A DNA stretch of 13,620 bases. Source: JBEGTT01 sp041179245. Lineage in GTDB: Bacteria > Pseudomonadota > Gammaproteobacteria > Burkholderiales > Rhodocyclaceae. The position numbers and the translations under genes were made by a program. The notes beneath the pieces are model-generated. The model saw nothing but the letters and a program-made list of their open reading frames with translations, did not search any database and had not been told where the DNA came from. Below, in pieces: positions 1-7,839 of the stretch. How positions within the stretch are numbered: position 1 is the first letter of the stretch; the number at the start of each line of letters is the position of its first letter. The stretch covers positions 1 to 13,620 of the forward strand of contig JBEGTT010000147.1 in NCBI GenBank assembly GCA_041179245.1, given 5' to 3'.

Positions 1-1226
1 ATGCCTTGCTGGTCATTTGCATGGTCTTTGTATGCCAGCGAGCGCCTCTGGCTGCACCCGAGCCAGCGCTGCAGGATCAGCAAAAGAATTTGCAGGTTAT
101 TAGGGGCCGTATTGAGGCACTTAGAAAAGAATTATCGACGAATGAGGCTTCGCGGCGGAAGGCGCAACAAGAAGTTCGGGATTTGGAAGTGCAGGTTCAG
201 CAATTACAACGAGACCTTGATGAGCTTGCCCGGAAAAGGCTTGTGCTTGAGAGTAGGTTGGCTGAGATACGGCGGCAGTCGGATGATCTTTCACGTAGGA
301 TTTCCGCTCAGCAAGCGCAGTTGGAGCGAACGCTGTATCAACAGTATGTTCGGGGAACGCCAGATGATTTGCAAAGTATGTTCGATGGTGATGAGCATGT
401 GAAGGTTCAGCGAGACCAGTATTACCTGACCGTATTGGCCCAGAGTCGCAAAGCGTTGGTGGGTGAGTTTCGCGCGGATTTAGCTGAGAAGCGCCGCCTA
501 GCTGCTGATCTACAAATCAAAAATGACGAATTACATACACTGTTACAACAACAACGGTCTAAGCAGACAGAGCAGCTCCGTCAGCGTGATCGGCATCAAG
601 AACTGGTGATGGCGCTGAGTGGTAAGGTGGAAAAACAAAAGCAACAAATTTCCAGTCTGCAGCAGGATGAAAAGCGCCTAAGCCAGTTGATTGACAAAGT
701 GTTAGAACAAATTGCTCGTAAGGCGCGTGAACAAAAAGCGGCAGAAGCGGCACGGTTGGCGAAAAAACCAAGTGGGGCACCTGCTTCGCCTCCTTCTACG
801 GCGACAGCGGGTATAGCTCAGACCTCTCAGCCGCTGCATGGGTTAACCACGAATCTAAAAATGCCAGTGCAAGGCCCGATTGCTGGGCGATTTGGTAGTC
901 CTCGTGATGGTGGGGGAACTTGGAAGGGTTTATTTATCCACGCCAGTAAAGGGACGCCGGTGAAGGCAATTGCCAATGGCAATGTGGTTTTCGCAGACTG
1001 GATGAGGGGATTCGGTAACTTACTCATCCTAGATCATGGTGATGGTTACCTTAGTATTTACGGTTACAACGAGACCGTTCAGCGCAAGGTTGGGGAAAAT
1101 GTGAAAAATGGTGAAACGATTGCGAGCGTCGGAACCAACGGAGGAGATAGTGAATCCGGTTTATACTTTGAAATCCGCCACCAAGGCCGACCTTTAGACC
1201 CTTTGAAATGGGCCAGTTCCCGATGA
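1..1226 (+). CDS. envC: EnvC-type murein hydrolase activator (M23/LytM family), 5' partial
   Basis: Periplasmic coiled-coil protein with a C-terminal LytM domain, a family whose members switch on the N-acetylmuramyl-L-alanine amidases that split septal peptidoglycan at division. The frame is open to the left edge (first whole codon at position 3), so the true start lies upstream. What remains begins inside a hydrophobic signal-peptide core (ALLVICMVFV). Residues of about 20-250, counted from the TTG at position 6, are rich in Q, E, K, R and L in coiled-coil pattern. An Ala/Pro/Ser/Thr linker follows, then a LytM domain at about 290-406 (GPIAGRFGSP, GTPVKAIANG, LLILDHGDGY). The zinc motifs are degenerate: the usual H-x3-D region reads FGSPRDGGGTWKGLFIHA, and the HxH motif reads LYFEIRH. 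This favours an activator over an active endopeptidase. Its stop overlaps the ctpA start by 4 bases. Confidence 0.9.
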   Translation, partial: ALLVICMVFVCQRAPLAAPEPALQDQQKNLQVIRGRIEALRKELSTNEASRRKAQQEVRDLEVQVQQLQRDLDELARKRLVLESRLAEIRRQSDDLSRRISAQQAQLERTLYQQYVRGTPDDLQSMFDGDEHVKVQRDQYYLTVLAQSRKALVGEFRADLAEKRRLAADLQIKNDELHTLLQQQRSKQTEQLRQRDRHQELVMALSGKVEKQKQQISSLQQDEKRLSQLIDKVLEQIARKAREQKAAEAARLAKKPSGAPASPPSTATAGIAQTSQPLHGLTTNLKMPVQGPIAGRFGSPRDGGGTWKGLFIHASKGTPVKAIANGNVVFADWMRGFGNLLILDHGDGYLSIYGYNETVQRKVGENVKNGETIASVGTNGGDSESGLYFEIRHQGRPLDPLKWASSR

Positions 1227-2614
1227 GTAAACTTACCAAAATTTCCCTAGTTGTAGCCGGTTTTATCGCTGGTGCCATGATTACGTTGCAGGTTCCTGCT
1301 ATTGCCGGCAAAGATGTTCGCAATACACTGCCCTTAGAAGATCTAAGAACCTTCGCTGAGGTTTTTAACGCGATCAAGCAGGGGTATGTTGAACCTGTCG
1401 AAGATAAGAAGATGATCGCCAATGCGATTTCGGGCATGTTGAGTAATCTGGACCCCCATTCGGCTTATCTTGATGCAGATGCTTTTAAGGAGCTTCAGGT
1501 GGGTACGCAGGGTGAATTTGGGGGGCTGGGCATCGAAGTCGGTATGGAGGATGGCTTGGTTAAAGTTATTTCCCCCATTGAAGATACGCCAGCTTTTCGT
1601 GCAGGACTTAAATCAGGCGATCTGATTTTCAAACTCGATGATACGCCCGTCAAAGGTCTGACCTTGGGTGAAGCCGTGAAAAAGATGCGCGGCAAGCCAC
1701 AAACGTCACTTCGGATTTCAGTACTGCGTAAAGGCGAAGCTAAACCGCTGGAAATGACCTTGGTGCGTGAAGTCATCAAGGTTCAGAGCGTCAAGTCTAA
1801 GTTGGTGGAGCCGGGCTTCGCTTGGATTCGGATTACACAATTCCAGGAAAATACGGGAGCCGCTGTTGCTAAGCACCTAGCTGATTTGTACAAATCAGGT
1901 GCGTTAAAAGGTTTGGTGCTGGATTTGCGTAATGACCCTGGCGGTTTGTTGAATAGCGCAGTCGCCGTGTCTGCAACCTTCCTTCCAGAAAACGCCAAAA
2001 TTGTTTCCACGGATGGGCGTACTGAGAATGCCAAGCAGGAGTATCTAGCTAAACCAGAGGACTATCTGCATGGAACGCGGGAAGATTTTTTGAAGGCATT
2101 ACCAGCAGAGGTAAAGCGCGTGCCGATGGTGGTTTTGGTTAACGCGGGTTCTGCATCAGCTTCCGAAATTGTGGCCGGCGCGCTACAAGATCATAAGCGG
2201 GCAGTGATTATGGGTACGCAAACCTTTGGTAAAGGTTCTGTCCAGACAGTATTGCCGCTGGCAGGAAATACCGCTATCAAGCTAACCACGGCACGCTATT
2301 ACACCCCGTCTGGGCGCTCGATTCAGGCTAAAGGCATTACACCGGATATCCAGGTTGAAGATACGCCAAATGGCAGCAACGGTAATCGCCTACGTGAAGC
2401 TGACTTGGAAAAGCATCTGGTAAATGACAAAGAACCAGAAAAAGCCAGTCAGATACCGGCCAAGCCAATCACAAGCAATAAGTCGAAAAAAGAGCCGCAG
2501 GATGACGATGATGTTTTACCGCAGCGGATTGAGCCTACTAGCAAAAATGATTACCCATTTATGCAAGCGCTGAATCTGTTGAAAGGTGCACAAATTCTCC
2601 AGCCCGCCCGCTAA
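1223..2614 (+). CDS. ctpA: S41 family C-terminal processing peptidase (CtpA/Prc-like)
   Basis: Envelope serine protease of the tail-specific/carboxy-terminal processing family, 463 residues. The N-terminus has one hydrophobic segment (about residues 5-25), a signal peptide or anchor. A PDZ domain covers about residues 90-175 (GGLGIEVG, SPIEDTPAFRAGLKSGD). The S41 domain follows: LVLDLRNDPGG, then GSASASE with the likely nucleophile Ser312, and FGKGSVQ with Lys337 and Gln341. The Ser-to-Lys spacing of 25 matches that of Tsp/Prc and D1P. A hydrophilic Lys/Asp-rich tail follows. I chose the ATG at 1223 because it forms an ATGA overlap with the envC stop, which suggests translational coupling, and leads straight into a Met-Ser-Lys signal start. 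An ATG at 1208 is also in frame. CtpA-type proteases often act on peptidoglycan hydrolases or their regulators, so the pairing with envC makes sense (inference). Confidence 0.93.
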   Translation: MSKLTKISLVVAGFIAGAMITLQVPAIAGKDVRNTLPLEDLRTFAEVFNAIKQGYVEPVEDKKMIANAISGMLSNLDPHSAYLDADAFKELQVGTQGEFGGLGIEVGMEDGLVKVISPIEDTPAFRAGLKSGDLIFKLDDTPVKGLTLGEAVKKMRGKPQTSLRISVLRKGEAKPLEMTLVREVIKVQSVKSKLVEPGFAWIRITQFQENTGAAVAKHLADLYKSGALKGLVLDLRNDPGGLLNSAVAVSATFLPENAKIVSTDGRTENAKQEYLAKPEDYLHGTREDFLKALPAEVKRVPMVVLVNAGSASASEIVAGALQDHKRAVIMGTQTFGKGSVQTVLPLAGNTAIKLTTARYYTPSGRSIQAKGITPDIQVEDTPNGSNGNRLREADLEKHLVNDKEPEKASQIPAKPITSNKSKKEPQDDDDVLPQRIEPTSKNDYPFMQALNLLKGAQILQPAR

Positions 2615-2620
2615 TCCATC

Positions 2621-3397
2621 ATGGAAGATGCCTATCTGGAGCAGTTCAGCCGGCATATTTTGTTGGACGAAATTGGGGTTGAAGGGCAGGCTGTTTTTCG
2701 GCAGTCCCACGTAGTCGTCGTTGGAGCTGGGGGATTGGGGTGCCCAGCGGCGCTTTACCTAACGGCGGCAGGGGTGGGGAGACTGACGCTGGTGGATGGC
2801 GACACGGTTGATCTGAGTAATCTTCAGCGGCAGATATTGCATACACTGGATCGTGTCGGTTTGCCCAAAGTGGTTTCTGCGACCGCTACATTAAAAACGA
2901 TTTCTACATTCACCGATATTTGTCCGATTCAAGCCCGTCTTGATGAAGTGGTCGCTGAGTGCTTATTCGCCCAAGCTGATCTCGTTATCGATTGCTCAGA
3001 CAATTTTCCTACCCGTTACATGATTAACCGCGTTTGCCAGAAACTTCAGGTGCCATTGGTGAGTGGCTCAGCGGTTCGGTTTACCGGACAGGTGGCCATA
3101 TTTGATTTTGCTAAGCCAAATAGTCCCTGTTATCACTGCCTTTTCCCCGAGGGTGAAGATGTCTCCGAAGACCGTTGCGCGGTAACCGGTGTTTTTGCGC
3201 CCGTAACAGGCGTTGTCGGAACGTTGTTGGCCGGGGAAGCCTTAAAAATGATTCTTCGAAAGTCTGGCTGGCAGTCAATGCCGCTCAAAGATTTCCAGCC
3301 TTTTTTGTTGCGATATAACGGGCTAGCAGCTACTTTTGCCCGAAGCCATATTTTTTGTGATCCTTCCTGCCCGGTATGTGGTGATGACGCTATCTGA
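2621..3397 (+). CDS. HesA/MoeB/ThiF family E1-like adenylyltransferase
   Basis: This 258-residue protein is close to the usual length of MoeB and ThiF. These enzymes use ATP to adenylate the C-terminal Gly-Gly of a ubiquitin-like sulfur carrier (MoaD or ThiS) for molybdopterin or thiamine synthesis. Visible features are the nucleotide-binding loop GAGGLG (35-40), LVDGDTVDLSNLQRQ (57-71) with Asn67 and Arg70, Lys83, DCSDN (124-128) with the likely Mg-binding Asp127, and four zinc ligands as two CxxC pairs (Cys170/173 and Cys250/253). Cys186 sits where the ThiF/MoeB loop cysteine lies, within DRCAVTGVFAPV. The start is 6 bases after ctpA; no strong ribosome binding site is seen. No carrier protein, thi or moa gene is next to it, so I cannot say which pathway it serves. 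Confidence 0.9.
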   Translation: MEDAYLEQFSRHILLDEIGVEGQAVFRQSHVVVVGAGGLGCPAALYLTAAGVGRLTLVDGDTVDLSNLQRQILHTLDRVGLPKVVSATATLKTISTFTDICPIQARLDEVVAECLFAQADLVIDCSDNFPTRYMINRVCQKLQVPLVSGSAVRFTGQVAIFDFAKPNSPCYHCLFPEGEDVSEDRCAVTGVFAPVTGVVGTLLAGEALKMILRKSGWQSMPLKDFQPFLLRYNGLAATFARSHIFCDPSCPVCGDDAI

Positions 3398-3401
3398 CAC
3401 T

Positions 3402-4634
3402 ATGAACATTCTGTTTATCCATCAAAATTTCCCTGGGCAGTTCAAGTTTTTGGCGCCTGCACTGGTCAAGCGTGGGCATGCTGTTGTTGCTATGACCATG
3501 CAGAAAGTTGTGGCTGCGGATTGGCAAGGGGTGAAGCTGGTGCCCTATACCGCAAGTAGGGGCACGACACCCAATGTGCACCCTTGGGTATCCGATTTCG
3601 AAACTAAAACAATTCGAGGGGAAGCGTGCTTTCGGGCGGCACTGAAAATGAAGGCAGAAGGCTTCGTTCCTGATGTGATTATTGCCCATCATGGTTGGGG
3701 AGAAAGTCTGTTTTTGAAAGAGGTTTGGCCGCAAGCCAAGTTGGCCATTTACTGTGAATTTTTCTATCACCCGCACGGGGCTGATGTGGGATTTGATCCT
3801 GAATTTCCCGTCAAAGATGAAGGCGACGCCTGTCGCTTGCGCTTAAAAAATCTGAATAATTTGCTGCATTTTGAAGTGGCTGATGCGGGAATTTCGCCTA
3901 CCTATTGGCAAGCTAGCACTTTTCCTGCGCCATTTAGGGATCGGATTGCTGTGATCCATGATGGGATTGATACCCACGCTGTCGCACCCAACCCCGACGT
4001 GCGTCTGACGCTGAATGCTAACGTGGTGTTGAGCTGCAATGACGAAATTGTGACTTTTGTGAATCGCAACCTTGAGCCATATCGGGGTTATCACATTTTC
4101 ATGCGGGCTTTGCCGGAGATATTACGGAATCGCCCAAATGCGAGGGTGTTGATTGTGGGTGGGGATGATGTCAGTTACGGTGCTCGCCCCGAGAATGGGC
4201 TGAAATGGAAGGATATTTTTGTACAAGAGGTTCGAGGCAAAATTTCTGATTCGGATTGGTCACGCGTGCATTTTCTTGGGAATATTCCCTACCAGCACTT
4301 TATTCCCCTGCTTCAACTTTCAACGGTGCACGTCTATCTTACTTATCCCTTTGTTTTGTCTTGGAGTTTGCTGGAGGCGATGAGTGCCGGCTGTGCGATC
4401 ATTGCCAGCAACACTCAGCCTCTGCAAGAAGCGATTAGTCATAACAAGACGGGCCGGCTGGTTGATTTTTTTGACCCACAGGTACTTGCTACTGAGGTTT
4501 GTGATCTCCTTGGTAATCCTGCTGAACAACTCCGATTGGGCAGTCAGGCTCGTGAGTTCGCTCGTGCTAACTATGATCTTCAAACCGTCTGTTTGCCCAA
4601 GCAATTGGCTTGGGTTGAAGGCTTAACCCAATAG
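3402..4634 (+). CDS. Glycosyltransferase family 4 protein
   Basis: A 410-residue GT-B fold, nucleotide-sugar-dependent glycosyltransferase, probably cytoplasmic and acting on a surface polysaccharide or other glycan; acceptor and sugar are unknown. The N-terminal half starts with MNILFIHQNFPGQF and resembles the Glyco_trans_4_3 type N-terminal domain (PVIIAHHGWGES-like region, CEFFYHPHGADVGFDPEF). The C-terminal half carries the group 1 transferase core: FVNRNLEPYRGYHIFMRALP, VLIVGGDD, VHFLGNIPY and SLLEAMSAGCAIIASN. The first glutamate of the usual EX7E motif is replaced by the PFVLSWSLLEA form, which I recall as normal for this subgroup. The start at 3402 was chosen because MNILFIHQNF is the typical beginning. 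An in-frame ATG at 3384 would overlap the preceding gene, which ends at 3397. It is the last gene before a break with a promoter-like site. Confidence 0.88.
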   Translation: MNILFIHQNFPGQFKFLAPALVKRGHAVVAMTMQKVVAADWQGVKLVPYTASRGTTPNVHPWVSDFETKTIRGEACFRAALKMKAEGFVPDVIIAHHGWGESLFLKEVWPQAKLAIYCEFFYHPHGADVGFDPEFPVKDEGDACRLRLKNLNNLLHFEVADAGISPTYWQASTFPAPFRDRIAVIHDGIDTHAVAPNPDVRLTLNANVVLSCNDEIVTFVNRNLEPYRGYHIFMRALPEILRNRPNARVLIVGGDDVSYGARPENGLKWKDIFVQEVRGKISDSDWSRVHFLGNIPYQHFIPLLQLSTVHVYLTYPFVLSWSLLEAMSAGCAIIASNTQPLQEAISHNKTGRLVDFFDPQVLATEVCDLLGNPAEQLRLGSQAREFARANYDLQTVCLPKQLAWVEGLTQ

Positions 4635-4642
4635 AATGCGTG

Positions 4643-4697
4643 GAAGGGCTTGAACTCTGCGCTACAGACCGCTATCTACAGTTTTGCCAAACCCTTC
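4643..4697. repeat. Imperfect inverted repeat in the 4635-4731 gap
   Basis: GAAGGGCTTG (4643-4652) faces CAAACCCTTC (4688-4697), a 10-bp match with one mismatch and about 35 bases between the arms. There is no T-run after it, so it is not a standard terminator. The right arm lies just upstream of the -10 box, where an operator could be. Confidence 0.3.
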
Positions 4698-4709
4698 GTC
4701 AGTTATAAT
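4684..4709 (+). promoter_or_regulatory. Putative promoter for fmdB-DUF502-aspS
   Basis: A perfect TATAAT lies at 4704-4709. The best -35 candidate, TTGCCA at 4684-4689, is only 14 bases away, shorter than the usual 16-18, so the -35 element is doubtful. A start site near 4716 would leave a leader of about 16 bases that contains the AGGAG ribosome binding site (4721-4725). The site is in the only sizeable gap between the glycosyltransferase and fmdB. Confidence 0.45.
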
Positions 4710-4731
4710 CGCCGCCCCTTAGGAGATTCAC

Positions 4732-4986
4732 ATGCCTATCTACGAATATCGATGTTCTGCTTGTGGTCATCAAAAAGAACATCTGCAAAAAATGTCTGAT
4801 CCCGTGCTTTCAACTTGCCCAGAGTGCGGCAAAGAAACCTATACAAAGCTGCTTTCTGCAGCAGGTTTTCAATTAAAAGGTAGCGGTTGGTACGCGACCG
4901 ACTTCAAAGGCGGTAGCTCTGCCAAACCAGCAGAACCGCCACCTTGTCAGGGCGGGGCAGGTGGTTGCGCCGCTAATTGTTCCTGA
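4732..4986 (+). CDS. FmdB family zinc ribbon protein
   Basis: Small 84-residue protein of the FmdB/CxxC_CxxC_SSSS family, first noted as a putative regulator of formamidase genes; its molecular role is unsettled. The opening MPIYEYRCSACG is diagnostic. One zinc ribbon is formed by Cys8/Cys11 and Cys29/Cys32. The tail is Pro/Gly-rich with three more cysteines (72, 79, 83). AGGAG lies 6 bases before the ATG, a clear ribosome binding site. It is followed within 17 bases by the DUF502 gene and then aspS, an arrangement I recognise from betaproteobacteria. Confidence 0.93.
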   Translation: MPIYEYRCSACGHQKEHLQKMSDPVLSTCPECGKETYTKLLSAAGFQLKGSGWYATDFKGGSSAKPAEPPPCQGGAGGCAANCS

Positions 4987-5003
4987 ATCGGGGTTGCTCA
5001 GCC

Positions 5004-5633
5004 ATGTTTAAGCGTTATTTTTTGACAGGTTTACTCATCTGGGTGCCGCTGGTAATCACCGCTTGGGTGCTCACGGTGTTCGTGGGCACGATGGATCAAA
5101 CCTTACGTTTGTTACCACCCGCTATTCACCCGCGGAATCTTTTTGGCTTTGAAATTCCCGGCGCTGGCGTTGTGCTGACTTTGGGCGTCATCCTCATCAC
5201 CGGCTTGGTTACCACCAACATGATCGGCCAACGTTTTGTTCGCTTGTGGGAATACGCGCTGGCCCGAATTCCTGTTGTCAGCTCGGTCTACAAATCAGTT
5301 AAACAGGTTTCAGATACGCTGTTTTCCAGCGATGGCAATGCGTTCCGCAAAGCCCTGCTGGTTCAATACCCGCGCCAAGGTAGCTGGACGATTGCGTTTC
5401 AGACGGGCACCCCGGCCCATGAGGTTGCTGCACATCTACCCGGTGAGCACATTAGTGTCTATGTCCCCACGACACCCAACCCCACCTCCGGCTTCTTCCT
5501 GATGATGCCCGCCAGCGACGTGATTGAGCTGGAAATGAGCGTTGATGAAGCGCTGAAATACATTATTTCCATGGGCGTTGTCGCACCACTAGAACATGTC
5601 ACGACCGATGCCAGCGGCACCCCTCACGCCTAA
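5004..5633 (+). CDS. DUF502 family inner-membrane protein
   Basis: This 209-residue protein matches the DUF502 family, whose function is unknown to me. Two membrane segments are visible, at about residues 7-28 (FLTGLLIWVPLVITAWVL) and 53-75 (GAGVVLTLGVILITGLVTTN). After them come the family-typical stretch RIPVVSSVYKSVKQVSDT (88-105) and a soluble C-terminal domain (HISVYVPTTPNPTSGFFLMM). The ATG at 5004 was chosen because it begins MFKRYFLTG right before the first membrane helix. An upstream in-frame TTG at 4977 would overlap fmdB and has no support. The AT-rich 30-base gap to aspS suggests co-transcription. Confidence 0.9.
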   Translation: MFKRYFLTGLLIWVPLVITAWVLTVFVGTMDQTLRLLPPAIHPRNLFGFEIPGAGVVLTLGVILITGLVTTNMIGQRFVRLWEYALARIPVVSSVYKSVKQVSDTLFSSDGNAFRKALLVQYPRQGSWTIAFQTGTPAHEVAAHLPGEHISVYVPTTPNPTSGFFLMMPASDVIELEMSVDEALKYIISMGVVAPLEHVTTDASGTPHA

Positions 5634-5663
5634 TTTATTTTTATTTTCTATTTAGAAACTTCC

Positions 5664-7460
5664 ATGCGAACTCATTACTGCGGACAACTTAACGCCTCCC
5701 TCAACGACCAAATCGTCACGATCTGTGGCTGGGCGCATCGCCGCCGCGACCACGGTGGGGTTATTTTTATCGACCTGCGTGACCGTGAAGGTCTCGCTCA
5801 AGTGGTTTGTGATCCAGACCGTGTGGATGCCTTCAAGATTGCTGAAGGCGTGCGGAATGAGTTCTGCCTGAAAATCACCGGCAAGGTTCGTCCGCGCCCA
5901 GCAGGCACGACCAACGCCAATCTCGCTTCTGGCGAAATTGAAATTTTATGCCATGAGATTGAAGTATTAAATCCATCGGTCACGCCCCCGTTCCAGTTGG
6001 ATGAAGACAATCTCTCTGAAAATGTTCGCCTGACCCATCGTGTCATTGATCTGCGTCGTCCGCAGATGCAAAACAACCTGATGCTGCGTTACAAAACGGC
6101 CCGCGCTTTCCGCCGTTTCCTTGACGACAATGGCTTCATCGACATCGAAACGCCGATGCTGACCAAGTCCACCCCCGAAGGTGCTCGTGATTACCTCGTG
6201 CCTTCCCGCGTTCACGACGGCCACTTCTTCGCACTACCCCAGTCACCTCAACTGTTTAAGCAGTTGTTGATGGTTGCCGGCTACGACCGTTATTACCAAA
6301 TCGTCAAATGTTTCCGTGACGAAGATCTCCGCGCTGACCGTCAGCCAGAATTCACCCAAGTCGATATCGAAACTTCCTTTATGACGGAAGACCAGATCAC
6401 CGCCTTGACTGAAAAGCTGATCCGTACGGTATTCAAAGAAGCCATTGACGTTGATCTACCTGACTTCCCGCGCATGACCTACGCTGAAGCCATGCACCGC
6501 TTCGGCTCTGACAAGCCTGATTTGCGCGTCACACTGGAACTCACCGAGGTCACCGATGCTTTCAAGGACGTTGCGTTTAAGGTATTCGCCGGTGTTGCCA
6601 ACAGTGTCGGTGGCCGTATCGCCGCGATGCGTATTCCGGGCGGTGCCACATTAACCCGTGGTGAAATCGACGCTTACACCCAGTTCGTCGGCATCTACGG
6701 TGCCAAGGGCTTGGCTTACATTAAAGTTAACGACGCCAGCCAGCCTAACGAAACCGGTCTGCAATCACCGATCGTCAAAAATCTGTCTGAAGCCTCGTTG
6801 CGCGCCGTCATCGAACGTACTGGCGCACAATCCGGCGACCTGATTTTCTTCGGTGCGGATAAGGCCAAGGTTGTGAACGACGCCCTCGGTGCACTGCGCG
6901 TCAAGATTGGCCACGAAAAAGGTTTTGTCACTGGCGCCAAGTGGGCACCGCTGTGGGTCATTGACTTCCCGATGTTCGAATACGACGAAGATGACAATCG
7001 CTGGAATGCTTGCCACCACCCCTTCACCAGCCCGAAAGATGAGCACATGGAATTGCTCACCACTGACCCCGGCAAATGTTTGGCAAAAGCCTACGACTTG
7101 GCATTAAACGGCTGGGAACTGGGCGGCGGTTCCGTCCGCATTCACCGTTCCGATGTGCAAGAAAAAGTGTTTTCTGCGCTTAACATCGGGCCGGAAGAGC
7201 AACAAGCCAAGTTCGGCTTCCTGCTCGACGCCCTGAAATACGGCGCGCCCCCACACGGTGGTTTGGCCTTTGGGCTGGATCGGATCGTCACCATGATGAC
7301 CGGTGCCGAATCCATCCGTGACGTAATCGCTTTCCCCAAAACCCAGCGTGCTCAGTGTTTGCTGACCAATGCCCCATCAGCCGTTGATGAAAAACAACTG
7401 CGTGAACTGCATATTCGGTTGCGTCAGAAGGCGGAAGTTGCACCGGGTACTTCGGCCTAA
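5664..7460 (+). CDS. aspS: Aspartyl-tRNA synthetase (class II)
   Basis: Charges tRNA-Asp with aspartate in the cytoplasm; 598 residues, the normal length for the bacterial type. An N-terminal OB-fold anticodon domain (CGWAHRRRDHGGVIFIDLRD) is followed by the class II core: motif 1 region with TPEGARDYLVPSR, motif 2 FRDEDLRADRQPEFTQVDIE, the bacterial GAD insertion at about 290-430 (GGRIAAMRIPGGA), and motif 3 GLAFGLDRIVTMMTG. His30 and Gly81 fall at or next to the positions that in Pseudomonas aeruginosa mark a non-discriminating enzyme, which also aspartylates tRNA-Asn for later amidation by GatCAB. E. coli has Leu and Lys there. No clear ribosome binding site precedes the ATG; the gap is A/T-rich. 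The next gene starts 3 bases after its stop. Confidence 0.98.
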   Translation: MRTHYCGQLNASLNDQIVTICGWAHRRRDHGGVIFIDLRDREGLAQVVCDPDRVDAFKIAEGVRNEFCLKITGKVRPRPAGTTNANLASGEIEILCHEIEVLNPSVTPPFQLDEDNLSENVRLTHRVIDLRRPQMQNNLMLRYKTARAFRRFLDDNGFIDIETPMLTKSTPEGARDYLVPSRVHDGHFFALPQSPQLFKQLLMVAGYDRYYQIVKCFRDEDLRADRQPEFTQVDIETSFMTEDQITALTEKLIRTVFKEAIDVDLPDFPRMTYAEAMHRFGSDKPDLRVTLELTEVTDAFKDVAFKVFAGVANSVGGRIAAMRIPGGATLTRGEIDAYTQFVGIYGAKGLAYIKVNDASQPNETGLQSPIVKNLSEASLRAVIERTGAQSGDLIFFGADKAKVVNDALGALRVKIGHEKGFVTGAKWAPLWVIDFPMFEYDEDDNRWNACHHPFTSPKDEHMELLTTDPGKCLAKAYDLALNGWELGGGSVRIHRSDVQEKVFSALNIGPEEQQAKFGFLLDALKYGAPPHGGLAFGLDRIVTMMTGAESIRDVIAFPKTQRAQCLLTNAPSAVDEKQLRELHIRLRQKAEVAPGTSA

Positions 7461-7463
7461 CAA

Positions 7464-7826
7464 ATGGCAACTCACAAACGCTTCCTGTCACTCTTGTTAT
7501 GGCTGATAGGAGGCGTTTTTTTATGTCTCCAGACTGCCTTTGCCGGCGATGACCTCACGGTTAAAGCGCTCCCCCCAGAAGCCCAGCAAACTCTCCGTTT
7601 GATTAAAACCAACGGGCCGTTTCCCTACGACCGCGACGGAGTCGTGTTTTGTAATTTTGAGAAAAGGTTGCCGAAGGAAGCGCGTGGGTATTACCACGAA
7701 TACACTGTCAAAACACCCGGTGAACGCAGCCGTGGGGCACGTCGGATCATTGCTGGCGGCAATCCGCCCGTGGTGTTTTATTACACCGACGACCATTACC
7801 AAAGTTTTCGCCGGATAGTCGAATAA
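7464..7826 (+). CDS. Secreted barnase/RNase N1-type ribonuclease
   Basis: A 120-residue predicted exported guanyl-type endoribonuclease. A signal peptide is seen (KR, then LSLLLWLIGGVFLCLQTAFA, likely cut before GDD), leaving a mature protein of about 92 residues, compared with 110 in barnase. Alignment by eye to barnase gives every catalytic residue: Glu79 as general base (YHEYTVK), Arg90 and Arg94 (SRGARRII) with the same 4-residue spacing, and His111 in TDDHYQSF, where barnase has TTDHYQTF. The NxExxLP element (64-70) is also kept, so the enzyme looks active. It starts 3 bases after aspS and ends 13 bases before its presumed inhibitor. RNA scavenging or inter-bacterial toxicity are both possible; the sequence does not decide. 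Confidence 0.88.
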   Translation: MATHKRFLSLLLWLIGGVFLCLQTAFAGDDLTVKALPPEAQQTLRLIKTNGPFPYDRDGVVFCNFEKRLPKEARGYYHEYTVKTPGERSRGARRIIAGGNPPVVFYYTDDHYQSFRRIVE

Positions 7827-7839
7827 CTCAGGAATTATC

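Noticed and set aside
1..402. 133-residue plus-strand frame at the left edge
   Set aside because: Overlaps the clear EnvC frame, is Arg/Trp/Cys-rich and has no family features; a shadow frame.
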